Source: Bacteroidales bacterium (lineage in GTDB: Bacteria; Bacteroidota; Bacteroidia; Bacteroidales; JAADJA01). Taken from it: DNA of 17,379 nt. The notes beneath the pieces were generated by a model. The model saw only the letters and a program-made list of their open reading frames with translations. It was not told the DNA's origin and did no database searches. Made by a program: the position numbers and the translations under genes. Numbering within the stretch: the first letter of the stretch is position 1; each line of letters begins with the position of its first letter. Of this stretch, positions 7,137 through 15,244 are shown piece by piece. The stretch spans positions 1-17,379 of the forward strand of contig JAIOTR010000261.1 in assembly GCA_021106665.1 (NCBI GenBank), read 5' to 3'.

Positions 7137-8825
7137 CTAATCTTCTATTTCAACTTCATCTTCGATTGAACCATCTAAAATAGCAAAATAGGAATCTTTT
7201 TCATTTATTATGTCGATGGCTTTAGCAATATCTATATCATCTTCCAGAGAGGATATTATTTTCCCTTTTTGATAAAAATAACGGGAAATTATTTCAATCC
7301 TCAGAATTTTGTTTATCTCATCTTTATGCTTTGCCAAATCATCCTGCTTGTTTTTTTTCAAATTTGCTGCAAGAGCATCAAACTCGACACTGATGTCTTC
7401 AAAATACTTTTCCTCGTTGGCATATTTTTTAAGTTTTTCTAATGTTTCCTCACATTTGGTTGTATAATCATAATCCTTTCCATCAAGGTACTCCACAAAA
7501 TCACTATAAATCTCATTCGTGATTTTGAATTTATCCGCAGCATCAATTTCAGGATTATCCATTTCAAATTGTGTGGCGAAATCAAAAAACAGGTATTTGG
7601 TTAGCAGGGTATAACTCAACGCACTCAATTTTTCAATATCCGTTTTAATATCGGGCTCTATTCCCAAACCATCATATACCGTTCTTCCTCCTTTAGTTTG
7701 ATAAGCTGTGATCAGTGAATCCGGAATTCTTTCACCATGTCCGTTCTCATCCTTTTTAGAATAATCAATTGCCTGGATACACCGGCCACTGGGTATATAA
7801 TATTTAGCAACAGTAATTTTAGCCTGTGAATTGTATGATAGCGGTATCATATTTTGAACCAATCCCTTTCCAAATGTACGTTGACCCAAAACAACCCCCC
7901 TGTCAAGGTCCTGAATTGCACCTGCCACAATTTCAGAGGCAGAAGCACTTAAATTATCAACAAGGATCACAAGTGATATTTCTTTATCAACAGCAACATT
8001 TGTTGTTCTGTAAGTATGATTTTTACTTGGTAATTTTCCTTTTGTGCTAACTACAACCTGACCTTTATCAACGAAGATATTGGTAATATTTACAGCTTCC
8101 TGCAACAACCCGCCACCATTGCCTCTCAGATCAAGGATGATTCCATTCAGATCATTGTTATCCTTAAGTTCAAGAAAAGCTTCCTTCACTTCTTTTCCGG
8201 CATGTTGTGTAAAACCAGTCAATTTTATGTATCCCACTCCATCTTCAAGCATTCCATAATAGGGGATATTTTCAATCTTTACATTTTCCCGTTCAAGTTC
8301 TATCTCAATGGGTGAATCTATTCCAAGACGTTCAATCAATACTTTTACATTGGTACCAGGTTGTCCTTTTAAAATTGTACTTACATCACCAGTTGATTTA
8401 CCTTCCACAGATTTTCCATCAACTTCCAAAATTTTATCACCGGCTTTAATACCTGCAAGGTGGGCGGGTTTACCTTCATAGGGTTCCGCCACAATAATAA
8501 AATCTCCTTGCTTTTGAATTAAAGCGCCAACACCGCCATACTGGCCTGTGGTAATAAATTTATAGTCCTCAACTTCTGATTCGGGAATATAAACGGTATA
8601 AGGATCCAGTGATTCTAACATCGCATCAATGCCGGTCTTCATCAAGTCACCGGGAGAAATTTCATCTACATAATTTGTGTTTAATTCTCTGTAAAGCGTG
8701 GTGTAAATATCAAGATTTTTCGATATTTCGAAATTATTACTGTTTTGTCCTAGAACTAAAACTGAATTAAACAAGAAAAGCAGAATAACAATTCTCGTAA
8801 TATTTGTTTTCAAAAGATTAATCAT
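7137..8825 (-). CDS. S41 family C-terminal processing peptidase (CtpA/Prc-like)
   Basis: With the ATG at 8825 the protein has 562 residues. Residues 1-26 form a signal peptide (LVLG|Q). A PDZ domain covers roughly residues 95-180 (GQYGGVG through VDGKSV), followed by the peptidase core. The catalytic serine is expected at S295 in NLSASASE and the lysine at K320 in TFGKG. This 25-residue separation matches the Ser/Lys dyad of CtpA and Prc. The C-terminal 180 residues are helical and acidic. It should cleave periplasmic proteins near their C-termini, affecting envelope turnover. The frame extends to an ATG at 8882, but that start lies inside yidD and would precede the signal peptide with a polar stretch; the 8825 start leaves a 22-base gap and is preferred. 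Confidence 0.93.
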   Translation of the reverse strand: MINLLKTNITRIVILLFLFNSVLVLGQNSNNFEISKNLDIYTTLYRELNTNYVDEISPGDLMKTGIDAMLESLDPYTVYIPESEVEDYKFITTGQYGGVGALIQKQGDFIIVAEPYEGKPAHLAGIKAGDKILEVDGKSVEGKSTGDVSTILKGQPGTNVKVLIERLGIDSPIEIELERENVKIENIPYYGMLEDGVGYIKLTGFTQHAGKEVKEAFLELKDNNDLNGIILDLRGNGGGLLQEAVNITNIFVDKGQVVVSTKGKLPSKNHTYRTTNVAVDKEISLVILVDNLSASASEIVAGAIQDLDRGVVLGQRTFGKGLVQNMIPLSYNSQAKITVAKYYIPSGRCIQAIDYSKKDENGHGERIPDSLITAYQTKGGRTVYDGLGIEPDIKTDIEKLSALSYTLLTKYLFFDFATQFEMDNPEIDAADKFKITNEIYSDFVEYLDGKDYDYTTKCEETLEKLKKYANEEKYFEDISVEFDALAANLKKNKQDDLAKHKDEINKILRIEIISRYFYQKGKIISSLEDDIDIAKAIDIINEKDSYFAILDGSIEDEVEIED

Positions 8826-8847
8826 AACTGTAAATTTCTGGTTTAAA

Positions 8848-9087
8848 TTATTTTGTTTTATTTGGTTCAGGTACAGGGTCATATCCGCTTCCTCCCCATG
8901 GATGGCAAGATAAAAATCTTTTTAACGTAAGCCAACCACCTTTAAACGGGCCATGTTTCTGTATGGCTTCAATTCCATAAGATGAGCAGGTTGGAGTATA
9001 CCGACACGACGGTAAAAAATAGGGCGAAACAACAGCCTGATAAAACCGGATGATCATAATAAAAGTTTTACTTAATATCTTTTTCAT
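8848..9087 (-). CDS. yidD: Membrane protein insertion efficiency factor YidD
   Basis: The 79-residue protein shows the whole YidD signature: an amphipathic start (IIRFYQAVVSPYF), the cysteine-rich SCRYTPTCSSYG segment, then GWLTLKRFLSCHPWGGSGYDPVP. YidD is a small membrane-associated factor that aids YidC-dependent insertion. The ATG lies inside rnpA, a 20-base overlap, which is the common arrangement of this pair. yidC is not next to it here. Confidence 0.96.
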   Translation of the reverse strand: MKKILSKTFIMIIRFYQAVVSPYFLPSCRYTPTCSSYGIEAIQKHGPFKGGWLTLKRFLSCHPWGGSGYDPVPEPNKTK

Positions 9088-9457
9088 ACTCAGATTGTAA
9101 ACGCTGTAAACTTAATATTATTTTCTCCTCTATGGCTTTATATGAAGCAATCTCGGTGGAAATATATAACAGTGCAAAAGCACACTTAAAATTATTTCCT
9201 TCCAGAAATTTATACCATGATTCCTTATTTCTACGGTAAGCTTCACGAGTGCGTCGTTTTATCAAATTTCGATCAACGGCTCTTTTGAATTTTTTTTTTG
9301 AAACATTAATTAAAACCTGTGCGGGATAATTAGTTTCCAGATCGTAACTCATCCAAACTATACGGTATGGAAAAACAACAAAACTTTTCCCTTCCGAAAA
9401 TAATTGATCAACTATTTTTTTTCTGGATAAACGTTCTTCTTTTTTGAAGGTTTGCAT
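9068..9457 (-). CDS. rnpA: Ribonuclease P protein component
   Basis: This is the protein subunit of RNase P, which binds the catalytic RNA and helps remove 5' leaders from pre-tRNA. From the ATG at 9457 it has 129 residues. The family signature, a basic helix with KFKRAVDRNLIKRRTREAYR, is at residues 56-75, and the N-terminal FKKEERLSRKK is typical. The frame continues upstream to a TTG at 9472, adding MTGYF; the ATG start fits the family better. It follows hemD and overlaps yidD. rpmH, its usual neighbour in many bacteria, is absent here. Confidence 0.95.
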   Translation of the reverse strand: MQTFKKEERLSRKKIVDQLFSEGKSFVVFPYRIVWMSYDLETNYPAQVLINVSKKKFKRAVDRNLIKRRTREAYRRNKESWYKFLEGNNFKCAFALLYISTEIASYKAIEEKIILSLQRLQSEYEKDIK

Positions 9458-9503
9458 GAAATACCCGGTCAAGGGATTATGGTATCATTTTGAATTGATG
9501 TAA

Positions 9504-10277
9504 TTACTTTTTATTCAATTTCTGCAGGTACTGGTCAATTGCTACAGTCATTGATAATGCCGTTTTTGTAGGAGCAACAACATCTACCTTTAATCCTGTT
9601 TCTTTTACTGCTTTTATGGTTGTTGGTCCAAAAGCGCCAATCAAAGTATGATTCTGTTTGAACTCGGGAAAATTTTTATACAAAGACTTTACACCGGCAG
9701 GACTGAAGAAGACCAACAAATCATAGCCTTCAATGTCGACATCCGAAAGATCGCTTGCAAGGGTTTTATAAATAACAGCCTTGGTATAATTAATTTTGTT
9801 TGTATCAAGAACTTTAATGAGGCTTAATTTGTGGATATCAGAGCATGGGAGAAGGAATTTTTCATCCTTGTGTTTTTTGATAATCTCAATTAAGTCATTA
9901 AAGTTTTGCTTTCCGTTGAATATTTTTCTTTTCCTGTACTGAACATATTTTTGAAGATAAAAAGCAGTAGCTTCAGAAATACAGAAATATTTCATCGAAT
10001 CAGGAATTTCGACCCTCATGTCCTTTGCAATTCTAAAGAAATGATCAACCGCATTCCTACTTGTAAAAATTATAGCCGTATGGTTTTGAATGTAGACTTT
10101 GTCTCTTCTGAAATTACTGGCTGTAACACCTTCAATTTTAATAAATTTTCGAAAATCGATATTAACTTTGTGCTTTTGAGTAAGCTCACCGTAAGGTGAT
10201 CTTTCAACATCGACCGGCTGTGGCTGTGATACAAGAATTTTTTTTACTTTCACCTTCTGTTTCCCCCATTTTAACAT
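9504..10277 (-). CDS. hemD: Uroporphyrinogen-III synthase
   Basis: The product matches the Bacteroidota HemD form: it begins KKILVSQPQPVDVERSPYGEL and has an IIFTSRNAVDHFF segment around residue 72 and DLLVFFSPAGVKSL around residue 185, both typical of the HEM4 domain. The enzyme cyclises hydroxymethylbilane with ring D inversion to uroporphyrinogen III, the common precursor of haem and sirohaem. Sequence conservation in this family is low, so the call rests partly on its place between DUF4271 and rnpA. The ATG at 10277 gives 257 residues. An in-frame GTG at 10253 would yield MKVKKILVSQPQP, closer to the usual start. A small hairpin abuts the ATG (listed separately). Confidence 0.87.
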   Translation of the reverse strand: MLKWGKQKVKVKKILVSQPQPVDVERSPYGELTQKHKVNIDFRKFIKIEGVTASNFRRDKVYIQNHTAIIFTSRNAVDHFFRIAKDMRVEIPDSMKYFCISEATAFYLQKYVQYRKRKIFNGKQNFNDLIEIIKKHKDEKFLLPCSDIHKLSLIKVLDTNKINYTKAVIYKTLASDLSDVDIEGYDLLVFFSPAGVKSLYKNFPEFKQNHTLIGAFGPTTIKAVKETGLKVDVVAPTKTALSMTVAIDQYLQKLNKK

Positions 10278-10298
10278 AAAGGCCTGATATAGCCTTTA
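10277..10298 (-). promoter_or_regulatory. Hairpin covering the hemD leader next to its ATG
   Basis: Arms TAAAGGC and GCCTTTA (7 bases each) enclose an 8-base loop. The stem ends on the A of the ATG at 10277, so the ribosome-loading region of that start would be base-paired. There is no T-run after it, so it is not a terminator. A regulatory role is possible but unproven. Confidence 0.35.
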
Positions 10299-10312
10299 AA
10301 ATCGTTATACAT

Positions 10313-11197
10313 TTAAGCCAAGTAACTCATTGCCAGTTTTGTAAGCACTAACAATGGTATGATTTCGAGGGTGCAAAGATATAAAATTCTATAAAACAAA
10401 GAAAATTCTACATAAGATAATCCTGTAAATAACTCCCTTACAAGTCTGTAAAGGTGAGTTAGCAGCCATAATAAGATCCCAAAATAAATTATTTCCTTAG
10501 CTGATATATAAATAGAAATAATGATCACGGGCATTAAAATTAACCCAATGAGAACATTAAAAATAAAATTGGTGTAGATATAGTCAGATAATATCAAATT
10601 ATTTCTAAAAACAAAGCCGACAAAATTCAAAACAACATTTTTAATAAACCATGAAATTAGTACAAATAGCATTATTACGGAAAATAATTGAACACCCGTG
10701 AAATCAAAAAAAGAACCCTGTAGTAATTCTACAAAAGCGAGATAAATCAATAAGGAGAAAGAAACAAGATAAATAATAAGCAATGGTATGGAAATGCGCT
10801 CCCTGAAAATATTTCCTTCTCTAATAAGTGTATTCGTTTGCCTAACAGAAAAAAACGCCTTTAGAATTTGTTTTAAACGTTTTCCAAAATACACTCGTGT
10901 CCATCCCAATAGCAAAAGGCAAACTATCAGATGAATTGTAATCCAATCATAGCTTATATAGTTCTTAAAGGATGGTTGAAAATCGTTAACCTGAAGCTGA
11001 TGGGTTGTGAACATTGACTGTTGGGCAATGCGTGAATCTAATATAGTATCCTGAATTACCGCGGACGAATCGGATGAAACAGAATCAATTGTTGCTACAG
11101 CATTACTATTAATCCCATTTAAAGAATCAATAAATATGGATGATCCGGCAAACTGATTTTTATCGATAACTGAATCCTGTTGTTGAAATATTCTCAA
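10313..11197 (-). CDS. DUF4271 family polytopic membrane protein
   Basis: The protein has about 294 residues. The first 85 or so are polar and Ser/Asp-rich, probably disordered. Then come about six membrane helices, from WITIHLIVCLLLLGW to RILYLCTLEIIPLLVL near the C-terminus. This matches the Bacteroidota-specific DUF4271 family, which commonly sits just upstream of hemD, as it does here (35-base gap). Function is unknown. No ATG precedes the conserved region in frame; the likely start is TTG at 11197, six bases after a GGGAG Shine-Dalgarno-like site. The first internal ATG, at 11014, would remove the first 61 residues but keep all helices. First gene of the leftward run. Confidence 0.8.
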   Translation of the reverse strand: MRIFQQQDSVIDKNQFAGSSIFIDSLNGINSNAVATIDSVSSDSSAVIQDTILDSRIAQQSMFTTHQLQVNDFQPSFKNYISYDWITIHLIVCLLLLGWTRVYFGKRLKQILKAFFSVRQTNTLIREGNIFRERISIPLLIIYLVSFSLLIYLAFVELLQGSFFDFTGVQLFSVIMLFVLISWFIKNVVLNFVGFVFRNNLILSDYIYTNFIFNVLIGLILMPVIIISIYISAKEIIYFGILLWLLTHLYRLVRELFTGLSYVEFSLFYRILYLCTLEIIPLLVLTKLAMSYLA

Positions 11198-11222
11198 ATT
11201 AAACTCCCAAAAAATTTAGAAA

Positions 11223-11230
11223 CAAATTTA
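11223..11230 (-). promoter_or_regulatory. Candidate -7 promoter element for the DUF4271-hemD-rnpA operon
   Basis: On the - strand the sequence reads TAAATTTG, a match to TAnnTTTG. It would start transcription near 11217, about 20 bases before the TTG start and just before the GGGAG site. No clear -33 TTTG is seen. Confidence 0.38.
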
Positions 11231-11254
11231 ATTATAATTATTGTGGTTTTAATT

Positions 11255-11262
11255 TATTTTTG
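11255..11262 (+). promoter_or_regulatory. Candidate -7 promoter element for adk
   Basis: TATTTTTG matches TAnnTTTG and lies 41 bases before the adk ATG, giving a leader of about 35 bases. No clear -33 TTTG lies at the usual distance, so support is partial. Confidence 0.38.
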
Positions 11263-11303
11263 CATCGAGAGCAAAATAACAAACCATTATTAAAATTTAT
11301 AAC

Positions 11304-11876
11304 ATGTTTAATTTTATTTTATTTGGCCCCCCGGGTTCGGGAAAAGGAACCCAATCAATTAAAATTGCTGAAAAATATGGGTTCGCACATATCTCAACAG
11401 GTGATATTTTCAGGAAAAACATTCGGGAAAAAACAGAACTGGGATTAAAAGTCCAGGGCATTATTGAGAAAGGTGAGCTTGTACCGGATGAATTGTTGAT
11501 AGAAATCCTGGAAGATGCAATGGATCAGTATCCAAATGTATCAGGTTTTGTATTTGATGGTTTCCCAAGAACTACACAACAAGCGCACGACCTTGATATG
11601 ATGTTAAACAAAAGAGAGGAGTCAGTATCTCTGGTTTTAGCTTTGGAAGTGAATGATGATGAAATCTTAACCCGCTTACTAAAAAGAGCTGAATTAGAAG
11701 GCAGAAAAGACGATACCAAAGAAGTAATTGAAAACCGTATAAGTATTTATAATGATCAAACGCAACCACTGATTGAATTTTATACTGAAAAGGGTAAATT
11801 CAAATCCGTTGAAGGCATAGGAGGTATCGATGACATATTTAAAAGTATTTGTGAGATAATAGATCAACATAAATAA
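11304..11876 (+). CDS. adk: Adenylate kinase
   Basis: The 190-residue enzyme interconverts ATP + AMP and 2 ADP in the cytoplasm. The P-loop GPPGSGKGT is at residues 8-16, the AMP-site segment STGDIFRKN follows at 31-39, and the signature FDGFPRT is at 84-90. The lid region (RAELEGRKDDT, from residue 128) is the short form without zinc cysteines, consistent with the total length. It diverges from the DUF4271 operon and precedes a small secreted protein gene by 76 bases. Confidence 0.97.
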   Translation: MFNFILFGPPGSGKGTQSIKIAEKYGFAHISTGDIFRKNIREKTELGLKVQGIIEKGELVPDELLIEILEDAMDQYPNVSGFVFDGFPRTTQQAHDLDMMLNKREESVSLVLALEVNDDEILTRLLKRAELEGRKDDTKEVIENRISIYNDQTQPLIEFYTEKGKFKSVEGIGGIDDIFKSICEIIDQHK

Positions 11877-11952
11877 TCAAGGAATATGTGAACCATTTGG
11901 AGTTTTACTTGTTAATGAACATTAATAATTAATCACTTTAAATATAAACACT

Positions 11953-12441
11953 ATGAAAAAATTATTCTTATTGATTGCAATTATCGGATTCGGCATCATG
12001 TCATATGCTCAACAAGCCAATGATTATTTGGAAGTTACCCGTGCTGCACTTAAAACAGAAAAGAAAGCAATGATAGCAGAGGTAATGAGTTTAACCCAGG
12101 AAGAATCAGAGCCATTCTGGGCATTGTATAATGAATTCCAGGGGAAACTTTATACAGTCAATACAAAATACCTGAAAATAATAAATGAGTTTTCAGAAAA
12201 TTATGAAAATATGGGTGGTGAAAAAGCAAATGACTTAATGAAAAGGATGTTTGCTTATGATACTGAAATTCTAAAATTGAAAAAGGTATATTACAAAAAA
12301 TTCCAGAAAGTTCTATCTCCAGAAAAAACACTGATGTATTTTCAGGCAGAAAATAAAATTGATATTTTAATTGATTTTGAAATGTCTTCGGTTATTCCCC
12401 TGCTTGATGCCAGAGATTCCAATGAGGAACCTAATAAATAA
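11953..12441 (+). CDS. Small secreted helical protein, possibly Spy/CpxP (LTxxQ)-like
   Basis: The 162-residue product has a clear signal peptide (residues 1-19, SYA|Q). The mature part is charged and predicted helical throughout. A MSLTQEESEPFWALYNEF segment near residues 45-62 and a later LSPEKTLMYFQAENKI segment resemble the paired helices with LTxxQ/LSPEQ-type motifs seen in Spy/CpxP-like periplasmic chaperones and in many short Bacteroidota exported proteins. The match is by pattern, so the function is not established. It may be co-transcribed with adk (76-base gap, no terminator seen) and ends at a two-way terminator. Confidence 0.72.
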   Translation: MKKLFLLIAIIGFGIMSYAQQANDYLEVTRAALKTEKKAMIAEVMSLTQEESEPFWALYNEFQGKLYTVNTKYLKIINEFSENYENMGGEKANDLMKRMFAYDTEILKLKKVYYKKFQKVLSPEKTLMYFQAENKIDILIDFEMSSVIPLLDARDSNEEPNK

Positions 12442-12442
12442 T

Positions 12443-12469
12443 AGAAAGCGTGATTCATTCACGCTTTCT
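12443..12469. terminator. Bidirectional intrinsic terminator
   Basis: Perfect 11-base arms AGAAAGCGTGA (12443-12453) and TCACGCTTTCT (12459-12469) flank a five-base loop, followed by T-rich sequence on the + strand. The hairpin touches the stop codon of the leftward acyl-CoA synthetase gene and lies one base past the stop of the rightward secreted-protein gene, so it serves both. Confidence 0.85.
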
Positions 12470-15154
12470 TTATTTTAAATCCTTTGCAACCGATACAGTT
12501 GTATCATCATTAAAATTTACTTTAAAGCCAAGCTTTTTAAATACTGCGATCATGGCTTTGTTGTCCTTGGTTGTTTCAGCAGCTACACGTTTGATACCTG
12601 TATGCTGTGCAATCTCCAAACAATAATTGGTAAGAATTTGCCCCAGGTCTTTATGTTGCCATGCATCAGTGATCAATACGGCATACTCCGCAACTTCCAC
12701 ATCAGGATCACCAATTAGTCGGCCAACTCCAATAAGTTTTTTTCTTCCTTTCTCCTCAATTTCAGCTACGATTGCCATCTCACGGTCATAGTCAATAAAG
12801 CAGAACTGGGTGGCAACTTCATGTGAATCAAAATAAAAATCATATCTGAACCTGTGATAGATGGATTCCTTCGAGCAGCTTCCTAACAATTCGAGCCAAA
12901 GGGGTTCATCTTCAGGTTTGATAGGCCGCAATATCACATTGGTTCCATCACTGAGTTTTCCTGATTTAATATACCTTTCAGGATATGGTCGTAGGATCAG
13001 GTGAGCGTAATCTTTTGTTTCTTTACCAAGCATTTCTTCATCCACAACAATTCTTGCATCCAAAGCCATCACATCTTCCGGACCAACAATGATCGGATTG
13101 ATATCCAGTTCTTCAATTTCGGGATAATCGGCAGCGAGGTATGAAATCCTTATGAGGACTTCAATGAGTTTATCTAAATTTTTTGGTTTGCTTCCCCTAT
13201 ATCCAGTCAGTAGTGGGTATATTTTGAGGGATCTTAACATTTGATGAGCCAATTGTTCATTCAAAGGAGGAAATTCCAATCTTTTATCTTCAAACAATTC
13301 GGCAGTAATACCACCCATTCCAACCAACATTACAGTTCCAAATACCGGATCCTTTTTAATCCCCAATATCAATTCAACTGCATCTTTGGTATCTATCATT
13401 TTTTGAACCGTTACCCCTTCTATTTCAATATCAGGCATCAACTTTCTTACATGTTCCATCATTCCATTAAATGTAGCACGAACCATATCTTCATTTTCCA
13501 GACTTAATACAACACCTCCTACTTCAGACTTATGTGTAATTTCAGGTGAATGGATCTTCATGACAACAGGATAACCCTTTTCCTTTGCAATTTCCACTGC
13601 TTCATCTGCATTCCTGGCAACTTTCGGATGTGTTGTTTGAATACCGTAATCATTGATGAGCATTTTTGAGTCATCTTCGGTGAGGATTTTGTTTTTTGGA
13701 AAAACTTCATTCAGGTATTTATTTCTCAACTCAGTTCTGTCATAAGTAAATGAAACAGGAATTTCACGGGGAGTTTCATATAGCATATTCAAATTTTTGG
13801 AGTAATCTGATAAGGTTGTAAAAGCGCCAATTGCCTGTTCAGGTGTTTCATAAACTGCTATTCCAGCATTATTAAATACCGAAATACCTTTCCGCATACT
13901 TGCACCACCCAACCAGGCAGCCATGATAGGCTTTGAACTGGATTGAGACAATTTTGTAATTGCCTCTGCGATTTCGGTAGGTTTTGTCATTGCCTGAGGT
14001 GTGAGAATAACCAGAACTGCATTTACATTCTCATCCTTTAATACAATTTCAGTAGCGCCTGAAAATCTTTCCGGAGTAGCATCTCCTAATACATCAACCG
14101 GATTCCCATGTGACCAAAATGGTGGCAAATATTCGTTTAGTTTACTTATGGTTTCATCAGTTAATTCAACGAGTTTTCCACCCTGGGAAATTAATCTGTC
14201 AGTGGCCATTACACCTGGTCCACCTGCATTGGTAACAATAGCCAACCCTGATCCTTTGGGAGCTCTTCTTCTTCCAATAAGGTCAGTAAAATCAAAAATA
14301 TTTCCAATGTTATAAACCCGCGTTAATCCTGCCCGTTTGAAGACAGCATCGTATATGGCATCTTCTGAAGCCATTGCCCCTGTATGCGAAGCAGCGGCTT
14401 TTGCAGATTCAGGAAAACGACCCGATTTATAAACGATAATGGGCTTTTTCCGGGCAAATGCACGGGCTGCCGACATAAATGCCCGGGCATTGGTAATGGA
14501 TTCTACATACAGTACTATGGATTTGGTGTTAGGGTCCTGGCCGAAATAATCGATCAAATCACCGAAATTAACATCCATCGAGTTACCGATGGAAACAAAA
14601 TAAGAAAATCCCACATTGGCTTCCTCTGCCCAGTCGAGGACGGAAGTACATAAAGCTCCTGACTGAGAAATAAAAGCTACATGCCCTTTTTTGGGTAATC
14701 CTGAAGCAAAGCTGACATTCATACTTAATCCAGGAACTAAAATACCCAGACAGTTGGGGCCAATCACCCGCATATCAGGATAACTCTTTACCTTTTCTTT
14801 AACCTTATCTTCAAGCACTTTTCCCTCTTCTCCAACTTCCTTAAAACCTGCTGACATGATTATCACCCCATGAATTCCTGCTTCACCGCACTCATCAATA
14901 ATTTGGGGAACCGAACTTGCTGCAGTCATAATTACAGCCAGGTCGGGTGTTTTTGGTAAACTTTTAACATCAGGAAAACAAGGAATTCCCAGTACTGCTT
15001 CCCTTTTTGGATTAACCGGGTAAACTACACCGTTATAACCAGCACTGATCAAGTTTCTTAAGGTGATTCCTCCAACGCTATTTGCGTCATTTGAAACACC
15101 GATCAATGCAATACGTTTCGGTCTGAATATGCTATCGAGTTTTTTTATAGCCAT
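12470..15154 (-). CDS. Fused ADP-forming acyl-CoA synthetase (alpha-beta) with C-terminal GNAT acetyltransferase domain
   Basis: The 894-residue protein has a CoA-binding Rossmann domain (about 8-135), succinyl-CoA-ligase-like flavodoxin domains (about 150-450), an ATP-grasp domain (about 490-700) and a GNAT domain (about 735-890). This is the layout of Pat/PatZ-type proteins and of ADP-forming acetyl-CoA synthetases. The phosphorylated histidine of the alpha part is present as H257 in AASHTGA, and H541 in the ATP-grasp segment THKSEVGG is kept, so the synthetase part looks catalytically intact. It may make ATP from acetyl-CoA or another acyl-CoA, or act as a lysine acetyltransferase controlled by ligand binding. 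In the GNAT acetyl-CoA loop the usual Q-x-x-G-x-G reads QHKDLG (833-838), with Asp for the first Gly. The gene stands alone, flanked by a terminator and a long secreted-protein gene. Confidence 0.93.
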   Translation of the reverse strand: MAIKKLDSIFRPKRIALIGVSNDANSVGGITLRNLISAGYNGVVYPVNPKREAVLGIPCFPDVKSLPKTPDLAVIMTAASSVPQIIDECGEAGIHGVIIMSAGFKEVGEEGKVLEDKVKEKVKSYPDMRVIGPNCLGILVPGLSMNVSFASGLPKKGHVAFISQSGALCTSVLDWAEEANVGFSYFVSIGNSMDVNFGDLIDYFGQDPNTKSIVLYVESITNARAFMSAARAFARKKPIIVYKSGRFPESAKAAASHTGAMASEDAIYDAVFKRAGLTRVYNIGNIFDFTDLIGRRRAPKGSGLAIVTNAGGPGVMATDRLISQGGKLVELTDETISKLNEYLPPFWSHGNPVDVLGDATPERFSGATEIVLKDENVNAVLVILTPQAMTKPTEIAEAITKLSQSSSKPIMAAWLGGASMRKGISVFNNAGIAVYETPEQAIGAFTTLSDYSKNLNMLYETPREIPVSFTYDRTELRNKYLNEVFPKNKILTEDDSKMLINDYGIQTTHPKVARNADEAVEIAKEKGYPVVMKIHSPEITHKSEVGGVVLSLENEDMVRATFNGMMEHVRKLMPDIEIEGVTVQKMIDTKDAVELILGIKKDPVFGTVMLVGMGGITAELFEDKRLEFPPLNEQLAHQMLRSLKIYPLLTGYRGSKPKNLDKLIEVLIRISYLAADYPEIEELDINPIIVGPEDVMALDARIVVDEEMLGKETKDYAHLILRPYPERYIKSGKLSDGTNVILRPIKPEDEPLWLELLGSCSKESIYHRFRYDFYFDSHEVATQFCFIDYDREMAIVAEIEEKGRKKLIGVGRLIGDPDVEVAEYAVLITDAWQHKDLGQILTNYCLEIAQHTGIKRVAAETTKDNKAMIAVFKKLGFKVNFNDDTTVSVAKDLK

Positions 15155-15216
15155 TATATCGAATTATCTAAAAATCAAAAATGCATTTTCAAAAATGTGA
15201 ATTGTTATTTGATTAA

Positions 15217-15224
15217 CAAAAGTA
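15217..15224 (-). promoter_or_regulatory. Candidate -7 promoter element for the acyl-CoA synthetase gene
   Basis: The - strand reads TACTTTTG, matching TAnnTTTG, in the 90-base gap upstream of the gene. It would give a leader of roughly 55-60 bases. No good -33 partner is visible. Confidence 0.3.
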
Positions 15225-15244
15225 AAAAACAAAGATTAAATATA

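Noticed and set aside
9458..9503. Looked for rpmH next to rnpA
   Set aside because: The gap between hemD and rnpA is under 50 bases, so no ribosomal protein gene fits; rpmH must be elsewhere.
15170..15200. Overlapping small inverted repeats (AAAATGCATTTT and CATTTTCAAAAATG) in the gap before the acyl-CoA synthetase gene
   Set aside because: They are AT-rich, very short and have no T-run in a useful position; likely chance, not a terminator or operator.
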